Of a stretch of 14,047 nt of DNA, positions 7,422 through 13,510 are shown piece after piece. The stretch comes from Tannerella sp. oral taxon 808. GTDB taxonomy: Bacteria > Bacteroidota > Bacteroidia > Bacteroidales > Tannerellaceae. The DNA lies in the NCBI GenBank assembly GCA_002890585.1, contig MIQB01000057.1, positions 1 to 14,047 on the forward strand. Direction: 5' to 3'. The notes under the pieces were generated by a model. That model made no database searches and was not told the origin of the DNA. It saw only the letters and a program-made list of their open reading frames with translations. How positions within the stretch are numbered: position 1 is the first letter of the stretch; every line of letters begins with the position of its first letter. Position numbers and translations under genes: made by a program.

Positions 7422-7710
7422 AATTGGCGGTAATCCCAAGTACGAGTGTTTTTGATTACCGCCAATTGGCGGTAATCCCAAGTACCGGTGTTTTTGATCT
7501 CCGCCAATTGGCGGTAATCCCAAGTACAAGTGTTTTTGATCTCCGCCAATTGGCGATAAGCCCAAGTACAAGTGTTTTTGATCTCCGCCAATTGGCGGTA
7601 ATCCCAAGTACGAGTGTTTTTGATCTCCGCCAATTGGCGGTAATCCCAAGTACGAGTGTTTTTGATCTCCGCCAATTGGCGGTAATCCCAAGTACCGGTG
7701 TTTTTGATTT
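7422..7710. repeat. Repeat array 2: seven 42-bp units with a CCAATTGG-centred dyad
   Basis: AATTGGCGG starts at 7422, 7464, 7506, 7548, 7590, 7632 and 7674, exactly 42 bp apart each time; the last unit is cut short after the TTTTTGAT segment. A unit reads AATTGGCGGTAATCCCAAGT, then ACRAG or ACCGG, then TGTTTTTGATCTCCGCC. Each internal junction forms the dyad CCGCCAATTGGCGG; at the first one the symmetry extends to a perfect 24-bp palindrome (7454-7477). Units differ by few substitutions and there are no unique spacers, so this is not CRISPR. A period of 42 leaves frames open on both strands, but no start, ribosome site or family supports a protein. The array lies between the convergent DUF488 and adenosyltransferase genes; 7711-7850 holds hairpins. 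Confidence 0.95.
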
Positions 7711-7768
7711 AATGCGATTGCCCTAACCTGCCCATCTGGGGGCGCCTTTTCCTGCTGCTATAAACGAT

Positions 7769-7817
7769 CAATGGCCAACGGCCCGCCGTTTCATTCGGCG
7801 TGAGCCATTGGCCATTG
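7769..7817. repeat. Compound inverted repeat between convergent genes
   Basis: CAATGGCCAA (7769-7778) and TTGGCCATTG (7808-7817) are perfect 10-bp inverted arms. Between them CGCCG and CGGCG form a small inner stem around TTTCATT. The resulting nested hairpin could end transcription from either direction, but no T-run flanks it. Confidence 0.55.
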
Positions 7818-7820
7818 GTA

Positions 7821-7855
7821 GCTAAGGGAGGGGAGGATGAATCGCCCCTCTTAGC
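7821..7855 (-). terminator. Imperfect hairpin overlapping the adenosyltransferase stop
   Basis: GCTAAG (7821-7826) and AGGGG (7829-7833) pair with CCCCT (7845-7849) and CTTAGC (7850-7855), leaving a 2-base bulge. The right arm contains the stop codon of the minus-strand gene at 7851-7853. It is a plausible transcript 3' end, without a clear U-tract. Confidence 0.4.
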
Positions 7856-8372
7856 ACTCGATGCCCGGGCGCGAGGCAACGCCCTGGTTGTAATAATGCT
7901 TCACCTCTTGCATCTCGGTGACGAGGTCAGCGATCTCGACGAGGTCGGGTGTGGCATAGCGCCCGGTGACGACGACCTCGGTGCTGGGGTGACGGAGGTT
8001 GATGGCCTCGATCAGGTCGGCGGAGGTGAAGAGGTGGTAGTGGACGGCGATGGTGGCTTCGTCGAGGATGACGAGGCCGTAGCGCCCCGATTGCAGGATG
8101 CTGCGGACGTCGTAGAGCCCCTCGGCTGCACGGCGGATGTCGGCCACGGTGGGCGCGTGATCCACGAAGCAGGCCGAGCCGTAGCGATGCGTGGTGATGG
8201 AGGGGATATGCCGGTCGATGTAAGCGATCTCGGCGTATCTCATGCCTTTAACAAACTGTGCGATGAAGACGCGCCTGCCTGCTCCGGCAGCGCGCAGAGC
8301 CAGCCCGATGGCGGCTGTGGTCTTTCCTTTTCCGTTACCTGTATAAAGGTGTACAAAGCTCTGTTTTTGCAT
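7851..8372 (-). CDS. cobO: Corrinoid adenosyltransferase (cob(I)alamin adenosyltransferase, CobO/BtuR type)
   Basis: A 173-residue cytosolic enzyme of the CobA/CobO/BtuR family, which transfers adenosyl from ATP to cob(I)alamin to give coenzyme B12. The N-terminus HLYTGNGKGKTTAAIGLALR holds the characteristic P-loop (G12-T19), with VILDEATIAV in the middle and the family's C-terminal YNQGVASRPGIE. Length fits the family (about 170-200). It is on the minus strand, 99 bp downstream of the lipoprotein gene, in no visible cobalamin cluster; Bacteroidales commonly salvage corrinoids. The 99-bp gap upstream shows no cobalamin riboswitch that I can recognise. The start follows directly from the P-loop position. 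Confidence 0.93.
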   Translation of the reverse strand: MQKQSFVHLYTGNGKGKTTAAIGLALRAAGAGRRVFIAQFVKGMRYAEIAYIDRHIPSITTHRYGSACFVDHAPTVADIRRAAEGLYDVRSILQSGRYGLVILDEATIAVHYHLFTSADLIEAINLRHPSTEVVVTGRYATPDLVEIADLVTEMQEVKHYYNQGVASRPGIEC

Positions 8373-8471
8373 AGGGTTTAGAATTTAGGAGGGGGGGTAT
8401 TAGAAATGAGAGAGCGGGGGGCGGAGGCTGTGAGGTGCGAGCGTCCCTCCTTGCCCTCTTGGTGAATGAAT

Positions 8472-8918
8472 TTACTCTTTGGCGAAGGCCTTTTTGCCGT
8501 CGATATAGAGGGCTTGCTCGGCCTCGTTGAAGGTGTAGCGGTCGGCCTTGTAGGTGCCGTCGTCCGTCTTAGCGAGGATGACTGACTTGGGGCTGTCGCT
8601 ATCAGGCAGGAAGATCTCGGCCTTGGAGCGGTCGTCGTTGAAGATTACGAAGGCGCTGATCACGGTTTCGCCCTCTTGCTTCTCTACGGGGTCGAGGCGG
8701 GTGCCGACGTTGAAGACCTGTATGCACTCTTGCCGGAGCTCGCTCCACGACTGCCCGGCGGAGGGGATGCAGCCATGTTCGTCGCGGTCGCCGCCTGTTG
8801 TTGGGGCTTCCTGCGCCTGCTCAGTGGAGTCGGCGGCTGTGGTGTCTTGTTGCTGCTGTGTGTTGTTGCATGCGATCAGGGTCAACAGGCTGATCGCGGG
8901 GATGAATACTCTCTTCAT
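8472..8918 (-). CDS. Small lipoprotein with conserved two-cysteine motif
   Basis: A 148-residue protein with a lipoprotein signal peptide: Lys-Arg start, hydrophobic stretch and lipobox LIAC with the acylated Cys17. A Gln/Thr/Ala-rich linker to about residue 44 separates it from a small domain that opens DEHGCIPSAGQSWSELRQEC, with Cys50 and Cys65 that could form a disulfide, and continues with beta-type segments (ISAFVIFNDD, KAEIFLP, SVILAK, ALYIDGKKAF). I recall similar DxHGCxxSAG proteins in other Bacteroidales but know no function. No aspartate follows the lipobox cysteine. A TATCTTTG promoter box lies upstream, so it probably has its own transcript. Confidence 0.8.
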   Translation of the reverse strand: MKRVFIPAISLLTLIACNNTQQQQDTTAADSTEQAQEAPTTGGDRDEHGCIPSAGQSWSELRQECIQVFNVGTRLDPVEKQEGETVISAFVIFNDDRSKAEIFLPDSDSPKSVILAKTDDGTYKADRYTFNEAEQALYIDGKKAFAKE

Positions 8919-8946
8919 TGTCTTGTCGAGTGTGAATTAACGGGGG

Positions 8947-8954
8947 CAAAGATA
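8947..8954 (-). promoter_or_regulatory. Bacteroidetes -7 box of the lipoprotein gene
   Basis: On the minus strand this is TATCTTTG, an exact match to TAnnTTTG, 29 bp before the ATG at 8918. TTTTC lies about 20 bp further upstream, a near match to the -33 TTTG element. Confidence 0.55.
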
Positions 8955-9062
8955 AACAGGTAGGCAGGTGTGGCGAAAAGGGGTAAGCGATGAAGTGGGA
9001 GGGGGGAGGCGGTCGATGTGTCGCACGATGGGGATAGGGGCCTACGAGTCAGGCTTGTCGGG

Positions 9063-9575
9063 TCACTCGATGGCGTCTATATCCGTCGGCTCCTCGTCGC
9101 TGATTGTGCGGATGCAACGGAAGATCAAGTCGCGCTCGAAGCCTTTGTTTTCGGCGTATCGGATCAGCTTCACGGCTGTGTCCATGCCTGGTGTGGCGTG
9201 GATGGATTGCAGTTTGCGGCGGAGCAACTGGCACAGTGTGGTGCGGTAATCCTCCTCGTCGATTGCTTCAGCGAGCGCCGACTCGATGAGTGCTTCGGGC
9301 AGCTCGCGGCGCCTCAGCTCGAAGCGAATCTTGAAGCGTCCCCAGTGGTTGAAGCGCCATTTGTCTTCGGCGAAGCTGTGGCAATAGCGCGCCTCGTCGA
9401 TGAAGCGCTCCGCGATGAGTTGGCTGATGATGCGCTCTTGCGCGTCGGGATCGGCGCCGAGGGCGGTCAGTTTCTTGCGCACGTCGGCCGGGCAGCGCTC
9501 CGTGGCCGAGCAGTAAGCCGCCGCCTTGTGCAGCAGCATGGTTTCGTCGGTTGTGTTCATTCTTTCATTTTTCAT
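9063..9575 (-). CDS. recX: Regulatory protein RecX
   Basis: A 170-residue helical protein of the RecX family, which binds RecA filaments and restrains RecA activity during recombination and the SOS response. Family features are the N-terminal AAAYCSATERCPADVRKKL, the IISQLIAERFIDEARYC segment and FKIRFELRRREL with its basic residues, followed by a third, looser three-helix repeat. The ATG at 9575 overlaps the end of prmC by 11 bp; a second ATG at 9560 gives MNTTDETMLL and would be non-overlapping. No recA gene is in the window. Translational coupling with prmC is likely. Confidence 0.9.
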   Translation of the reverse strand: MKNERMNTTDETMLLHKAAAYCSATERCPADVRKKLTALGADPDAQERIISQLIAERFIDEARYCHSFAEDKWRFNHWGRFKIRFELRRRELPEALIESALAEAIDEEDYRTTLCQLLRRKLQSIHATPGMDTAVKLIRYAENKGFERDLIFRCIRTISDEEPTDIDAIE

Positions 9576-10407
9576 TGATTACTTCTATAAATCGATACCT
9601 GCCCTCCATGTCGCGCCACGTGTGTACGTCGGCGAAGCCCTCCGCACGGAGCAGCGCCACCGTCTCCGTAGCTAATGCGGCGTTGATCTCGAAATAGATC
9701 CGTCCACCGGGGACGAGCCAGCGCCGGGCACAGGTGGCCGTGCGTCGGTAGAAGCGCAGCGGGTCGCTATCGGGGACGAAGAGCGCCGTGTGGGGCTCAT
9801 AGCGGAGCACGTTGGGCGCCATGCTTGCCTGCTCACTCGTGCGGACGTAAGGCGGGTTGGAGACGATGAGGTCGAAGGGTGCAGGCAGCGACAGGTCGGG
9901 GGTGAAGAGGTCGGCGCAGATGAAGTGTACTTCGGCGTCGTTGCGGTGGGCATTGCCGCGAGCCGTAGCGATGGCCTCAGCGGAGATGTCGAGGGCAGTG
10001 ACATGTGGCTTGTGGAGCTTCCTTGCCAAGGTGATGGCTATGCAGCCGCTGCCGGTACCGATGTCGAGCACACGCAGCCCCGCCTCGCTCCGGTGATTCG
10101 TGACGATGCGCTCCACGAGCTCACCCGTCTCGGGGCGGGGGATGAGCACGGAGCGATCGACGCGAAACGTGAGGCCGTGAAAGCTGCATTCACCCAGCAC
10201 GTATTGTATCGGTTCATGCTGCTCCAGCCGGCTAATGATGCGAGTTATAGCCGCCTTTTGCCCCTCCTCCATTTGCATACTTTTGCCCGCCATCTGCTGG
10301 GCGAGGGTGAGGCCGCACACGTGTTCGATGATCCAGTGCGTGAGTGTCCGGAGCTCTTCCGGGGTGTATATCTCCGCAAGGCGGGTGTGGATAAGGTCGG
10401 TGATCAT
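9565..10407 (-). CDS. prmC: Peptide chain release factor N5-glutamine methyltransferase
   Basis: This 280-residue enzyme methylates the GGQ glutamine of release factors RF1 and RF2 in the cytosol. It has the N-terminal helical PrmC domain, then IQYVLG (67-72), the LIPRPET segment (88-94), the SAM-binding LDIGTGSG (114-121), and the NPPY substrate motif at 184-187, followed by a segment with YEPHTALF, as in HemK/PrmC. Length matches the family (about 280). It is divergent from ribD, with which it shares a 94-bp intergenic region, and overlaps recX at its 3' end. A TACATTTG box lies 20 bp upstream of the ATG. Confidence 0.95.
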   Translation of the reverse strand: MITDLIHTRLAEIYTPEELRTLTHWIIEHVCGLTLAQQMAGKSMQMEEGQKAAITRIISRLEQHEPIQYVLGECSFHGLTFRVDRSVLIPRPETGELVERIVTNHRSEAGLRVLDIGTGSGCIAITLARKLHKPHVTALDISAEAIATARGNAHRNDAEVHFICADLFTPDLSLPAPFDLIVSNPPYVRTSEQASMAPNVLRYEPHTALFVPDSDPLRFYRRTATCARRWLVPGGRIYFEINAALATETVALLRAEGFADVHTWRDMEGRYRFIEVINEK

Positions 10408-10426
10408 ATATATAATGTCAGGGCGG

Positions 10427-10434
10427 CAAATGTA
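10427..10434 (-). promoter_or_regulatory. Bacteroidetes -7 box of the prmC-recX transcript
   Basis: The minus strand reads TACATTTG, an exact TAnnTTTG match 20 bp before the prmC ATG. The -33 region is GC-rich and shows no TTTG, so a very short leader and a weak promoter are implied. Confidence 0.45.
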
Positions 10435-10501
10435 GGCGCGGGAGGTTGTTGGGGGGCATGCGGGGCCTGCTGCAGGGGCGCCCTACACATAGGAGAGAGA
10501 G

Positions 10502-11605
10502 ATGAATATGGACAATGAGAGAAGAAACGATGCGCGCTTCATGGCGCGTTGCTTGACGTTGGCGCGAATGGGGGCGGGGCAGACGGCGCCGAACCCGATG
10601 GTGGGTGCTGTGGTGGTGCATGCGGGGCGGATCATCGGCGAGGGATTCCATCGTGCGTATGGTGGGCCGCACGCGGAGGTGAATGCTATCGCTGCCGTCC
10701 GCGATGCCTCGCTGCTGCCTGCCTCCACGCTTTACGTCAGCCTTGAGCCCTGCTCGCATCAGGGCAAGACGCCACCCTGCACCGAGCTGATCCTGCGCAC
10801 GGGCATACGGCGTGTCGTCGTGGCTTGCACGGATCCCTTCCCCGCGGTCTCAGGGCGCGGCATCCGGCGATTGCGCGAGGCTGGTGTGGAGGTCACGACG
10901 GGGGTGTTGGAAGCGGAGGCGCGGCGCCTGAACCGCTTCTTCCTTACGGCGCAGACGGCCTGTCGGCCATACATCATCCTCAAGTGGGCCGAGAGTGCCG
11001 ATGGCTTCATCGACCGGAGGCGGAGCATCGCCGCCGTGCCTGCTGAGCCTGCCGTGCGCCTGTCTGATGCCGTCACCATGCGCGCTGTGCACTGCCTGCG
11101 GGCTGAGGTGGGGGCCATCATGGTGGGCGCCCGCACGGCCATGCTCGACGATCCCTCGCTAACGGTGCGCCACTGGGTGGGGGCGAACCCCATGCGCATC
11201 CTCCTCGACTACGAGGGCTGCGTGTCTGGTGACCTCCACCTCTTCGATGGCGCTGCACCCACGCTCGTCTTCACTGCTAACCAGTCCGCGACCCTCCCCA
11301 CACCCCTTCACCCGTCCGTTGAGTTGCTCCACCTCGACGCGTCGCAGCCTGCCCTGCCGCAGATCTTGCGTGTGCTCCACGAGCGCCGCATCGACTCGCT
11401 CTTGGTGGAGGGTGGGGCGTACCTGCATGGCCTCTTCATCGATTCTGGCTTGTGGGACGAGGCGCGCATCGAGACTACCTCTCTCCGTCTCGGCGATGGT
11501 GTGCGAGCGGCCGACCTCCGCAGCCACGGCGGCGCCATCTGGCAGCGCGACCTCTACGTCGCTCCCGACCGCCGAATCTCGGTTTACCTGCATACGCCTT
11601 GGTGA
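10502..11605 (+). CDS. ribD: Bifunctional riboflavin biosynthesis deaminase/reductase
   Basis: This 367-residue protein catalyses the second and third steps of riboflavin synthesis: deamination of the diaminopyrimidine, then NADPH-dependent reduction of the ribosyl group. The N-terminal cytidine-deaminase-like domain holds the zinc motif HAEV (57-60, His57 and Glu59) and EPCSHQGKTPPC (82-93, with Cys84 and Cys93). The C-terminal RibD/DHFR-like domain starts at about RPYIILKWAESADGFI (155-170). Length is usual for the bifunctional form. AGGAG at 10491-10495 precedes the ATG at 10502; a second ATG lies two codons on. The 94-bp upstream gap shows a CCTGC/GCAGG stem but no recognisable FMN riboswitch. 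Confidence 0.95.
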   Translation: MNMDNERRNDARFMARCLTLARMGAGQTAPNPMVGAVVVHAGRIIGEGFHRAYGGPHAEVNAIAAVRDASLLPASTLYVSLEPCSHQGKTPPCTELILRTGIRRVVVACTDPFPAVSGRGIRRLREAGVEVTTGVLEAEARRLNRFFLTAQTACRPYIILKWAESADGFIDRRRSIAAVPAEPAVRLSDAVTMRAVHCLRAEVGAIMVGARTAMLDDPSLTVRHWVGANPMRILLDYEGCVSGDLHLFDGAAPTLVFTANQSATLPTPLHPSVELLHLDASQPALPQILRVLHERRIDSLLVEGGAYLHGLFIDSGLWDEARIETTSLRLGDGVRAADLRSHGGAIWQRDLYVAPDRRISVYLHTPW

Positions 11606-11616
11606 TGATCAATGAT
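11603..11616. repeat. TGATGATCAATGAT dispersed heptamer-type motif, copy 2
   Basis: Second copy of the 14-mer seen at 3929-3942, starting in the ribD stop. The segment GATCAATGATCAACGG continuing from it matches GATCAATGGCCAACGG at 7766-7781 in 14 of 16 positions. Confidence 0.6.
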
Positions 11617-11647
11617 CAACGGGGTACTTCAATGGAGGGGGGGGGGT

Positions 11648-12283
11648 CTATTTCCGCCCGAAATCCGCGGGATTCTCGCCCCACGCGGTTGTCTCCCATT
11701 TCAGGATGGGGTTCGTGTAGGTGTGGGTGTGGAGCCAGGCTTCGGCGCGGCGGATGAGGTCGAAGAGGGGGGCGTTAGCGGCGGTGGGGGCGAGCTTCGT
11801 GCGACACTTCTTCAGGCGCACCCATAGGATGGCGTTGTGGCTGTCGGAGTAGATCGGCAGCTGGGTCTGCCCCGTCTTGGCACAGAGGGCGAGGGCGTGG
11901 ACGATGGCCAGAAACTCGCCGATGTTGTTCGTGCCCTGCGCCATCGGCCCCACATGAAACACCTGCTTGCCGGTGGCTACATGCACGCCGCGATACTCCA
12001 TGTCGCCGGGGTTACCGCTGCAAGCTGCATCGACGGCTAAGCTCTGCGGGATGCAGGGGCCGACGGAGGTCGCATCAGTGGATTTTAGTCGGGGTGAGTA
12101 TGGCTTGCTGATATGCTCGTCTGGCGATTCGGAGAAGGCGCGCTCGGCCGCTTCGCGCGTGGGGAACGACTTATATCGGGCGCCGGATACGCCTTTGGTG
12201 CGCAGCAGGCAGTCTGTCCAATTATCGTAGACGCCGGGCTCGGTGCCCTTCCAGACGACGTAGTATTTCTTCTTTTTGGCCAT
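11648..12283 (-). CDS. RNase H1-like protein with N-terminal hybrid-binding (viroplasmin) domain
   Basis: A 211-residue protein. Residues 5-52 form the RNA:DNA hybrid-binding domain (YYVVWKGTEPGVYDNW, then YKSFPTREAAERAF), as in eukaryotic and Bacteroidetes RNase H1. The catalytic RNase H domain runs from about 80 to the end, with acidic residues at Asp85 (AVDAACSGNPG), Glu123 (NNIGEFLAI), Asp147 (YSDS) and Asp207 (ENPADFGR). The enzyme degrades RNA in hybrids, for example R-loops and Okazaki primers. It is convergent with ribD, whose end is 42 bp away, and 82 bp downstream of the toxin gene. All four catalytic acids appear present, so it is probably active. Confidence 0.93.
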   Translation of the reverse strand: MAKKKKYYVVWKGTEPGVYDNWTDCLLRTKGVSGARYKSFPTREAAERAFSESPDEHISKPYSPRLKSTDATSVGPCIPQSLAVDAACSGNPGDMEYRGVHVATGKQVFHVGPMAQGTNNIGEFLAIVHALALCAKTGQTQLPIYSDSHNAILWVRLKKCRTKLAPTAANAPLFDLIRRAEAWLHTHTYTNPILKWETTAWGENPADFGRK

Positions 12284-12365
12284 GGCGGTTGGGAACTAAA
12301 AATGAAAAACGACCGGGGAGTGCCTGGCTAAACCTTTCCGTCCTCGATAAAGAAGTGAGGCCGGG

Positions 12366-12707
12366 TTATTGCTTGGATAGGTCTTTGACCAAAGACCGGA
12401 GATAATCGTCCGAGAGATTATCTATTTCGTTCTTGTCATAGATGGTAAGCAGGGTTATTTCTATACGCTCCTGTGTGGCAAGGAGGCGATAAGTGATCAC
12501 TCGTGCACCACCACTTTTCCCCTTTCCCTTTGCAGCAATCGCCATACGGACTTTATATAAGCGGGCGCCAAGAGATACCCCTTGTTGCGGATTCGCTCTC
12601 AAATCCAAACTGAAGATTTTGAGGTCATCCGTGAGTGATGGATACTTTTTCTTCAACCGCTTGAACTGCCTCTTGAATTCTTCGCCCAAACGAATATCCA
12701 CTATCAC
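12366..12707 (-). CDS. RelE/ParE-superfamily toxin
   Basis: A 113-residue basic protein with the RelE/ParE-like order: N-terminal helices FKRQFKRLKKKYPSL, a strand YKVRMAI, then RVITYRLL, and the terminal ITLLTIYDKNE segment common in Bacteroidetes RelE-type toxins. These toxins usually cut mRNA at the ribosome (RelE) or poison gyrase (ParE); the sequence does not let me choose. It overlaps the upstream antitoxin gene by 4 bp (ATGA), the classic toxin-antitoxin arrangement. Its codons and base composition are clearly AT-richer than the genes on either side, suggesting recent transfer. Confidence 0.8.
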   Translation of the reverse strand: MIVDIRLGEEFKRQFKRLKKKYPSLTDDLKIFSLDLRANPQQGVSLGARLYKVRMAIAAKGKGKSGGARVITYRLLATQERIEITLLTIYDKNEIDNLSDDYLRSLVKDLSKQ

Positions 12708-12964
12708 CTCAGCTCCTCCATTTCTCGGATAAAATCATCGACGGATTGCAGTGAGTGTCCTGCTATCTCTGTCGCTTTGAGTTCTTGATAAGCTCTGGTC
12801 AAACTCTCCTTCACATACGCCTGTTGGCGATCCAAGATTTGTGTAGGCTCCTCTTCTTTCTCTCTATACACGGATGTAGCCGTTACCCCGCGAAGCATAC
12901 TGATGGCGTGGCGGATAGACTGCAGAGAGGTGCTCTCATCGAGTGTTACTAATATCTGTCTCAT
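12704..12964 (-). CDS. Antitoxin partner of the RelE/ParE-type toxin
   Basis: An 86-residue acidic protein immediately upstream of, and overlapping, the toxin gene. It begins with a beta-type stretch MRQILVTLDESTSLQSIRHAISMLRGV and continues with a charged helical half (LTRAYQELKATEIAGHSLQSVDDFIREMEEL) that could wrap the toxin. I do not recognise a clear DNA-binding fold by eye; a Phd- or ParD-like N-terminus is possible. The call rests mainly on gene order, size, acidity and overlap. TAACTTTG just upstream should be the operon promoter, where such antitoxins usually bind. Confidence 0.7.
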   Translation of the reverse strand: MRQILVTLDESTSLQSIRHAISMLRGVTATSVYREKEEEPTQILDRQQAYVKESLTRAYQELKATEIAGHSLQSVDDFIREMEELR

Positions 12965-12975
12965 TTTTTTTCGAT

Positions 12976-12983
12976 CAAAGTTA
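12976..12983 (-). promoter_or_regulatory. Bacteroidetes -7 box of the toxin-antitoxin operon
   Basis: The minus strand reads TAACTTTG, an exact TAnnTTTG match 12 bp before the antitoxin ATG, implying a very short leader with an A-run. No -33 TTTG is visible. Confidence 0.5.
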
Positions 12984-13051
12984 AAGCTATACCGGCTGTC
13001 GGTTGTGTGCGACGCGGCGTGCGACCAAGATGTTCATAGGGTGGCGTTCGT

Positions 13052-13507
13052 CAATGACCCTCATCTCACCCCTTGCATGCCGTGTAACGCCCAAAATGCA
13101 GTGAAAATTGGCCGCTGCACACGATCAACGCCCGAAATGCAGTGAAAATTGGCCGCTGCACACGATCAACGCCCAAAATGCAGTGAAAATTGGCCGCTGC
13201 ACACGATCAATGCCCCAAAATGACCCTCATTTTCCCTGCGCATGACATGCGCACCCCGAAAATGCCCCGCTTTTTCCCTGCGCATAACATGCGCGACAAA
13301 AACTTGCCTCGTTTTGCTCCAGCATGACATGCGCGCCCAAAATGACCCTCTTTTTCCCTGCGCATGATATGCGCGACAAAAACTTGCCTCGTTTTGCTCC
13401 AGCATGACATGCGCGCCCCGAAATGACCCTCATTTTCCCTGCGCATGACATGCGCACCCCGAAATGACCCTCATTTTGCCCCTGGCACGCCGTGCGAGCC
13501 CCGAAAT
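13052..13507. repeat. Repeat array 3: eleven 40-42 bp units with GCGCATGACATGCGC-type dyads
   Basis: The dyad position of successive units falls at 13073, 13114, 13155, 13196, 13238, 13280, 13320, 13360, 13400, 13441 and 13483, spacings 41, 41, 41, 42, 42, 40, 40, 40, 41, 42. Monomer types differ: three near-identical copies with CAGTGAAAATTGGCCGCTGC (13086-13208), copies with ATGACCCTCATTTTCCCT, and an ACAAAAACTTGCCTCG type seen twice (13294-13334 and 13374-13414). Most dyads have 5-7 bp arms around one central base. Changing 40-42 spacing shifts the frame, so coding is unlikely. The array fills the gap between the antitoxin promoter and the helicase 3' end; 12984-13051 is unique sequence without a visible gene. 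Confidence 0.93.
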
Positions 13508-13510
13508 CGC

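Noticed and set aside
7253..7726. Open frames on both strands through array 2 giving 14-residue protein repeats
   Set aside because: A 42-bp unit without stops keeps several frames open by arithmetic. They lack good start codons and ribosome sites, one is antisense to DUF488, and the 41-bp periods of the other arrays show that frame is not preserved.
8373..8471. Cobalamin riboswitch upstream of the adenosyltransferase
   Set aside because: The 99-bp gap lacks a recognisable B12-box and has room for little more than a leader.
10408..10501. FMN riboswitch upstream of ribD
   Set aside because: The 94-bp gap is too short for a full element plus promoter, and I see none of its conserved segments.
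13166..13457. Overlapping minus-strand ORFs with Cys/His/Arg repeats in array 3
   Set aside because: Three frames give similar repeated peptides, as expected from non-coding tandem repeats, and unit length varies from 40 to 42 bp.
7422..13507. CRISPR array
   Set aside because: The whole unit is conserved in each array and there are no unique spacers or cas genes.
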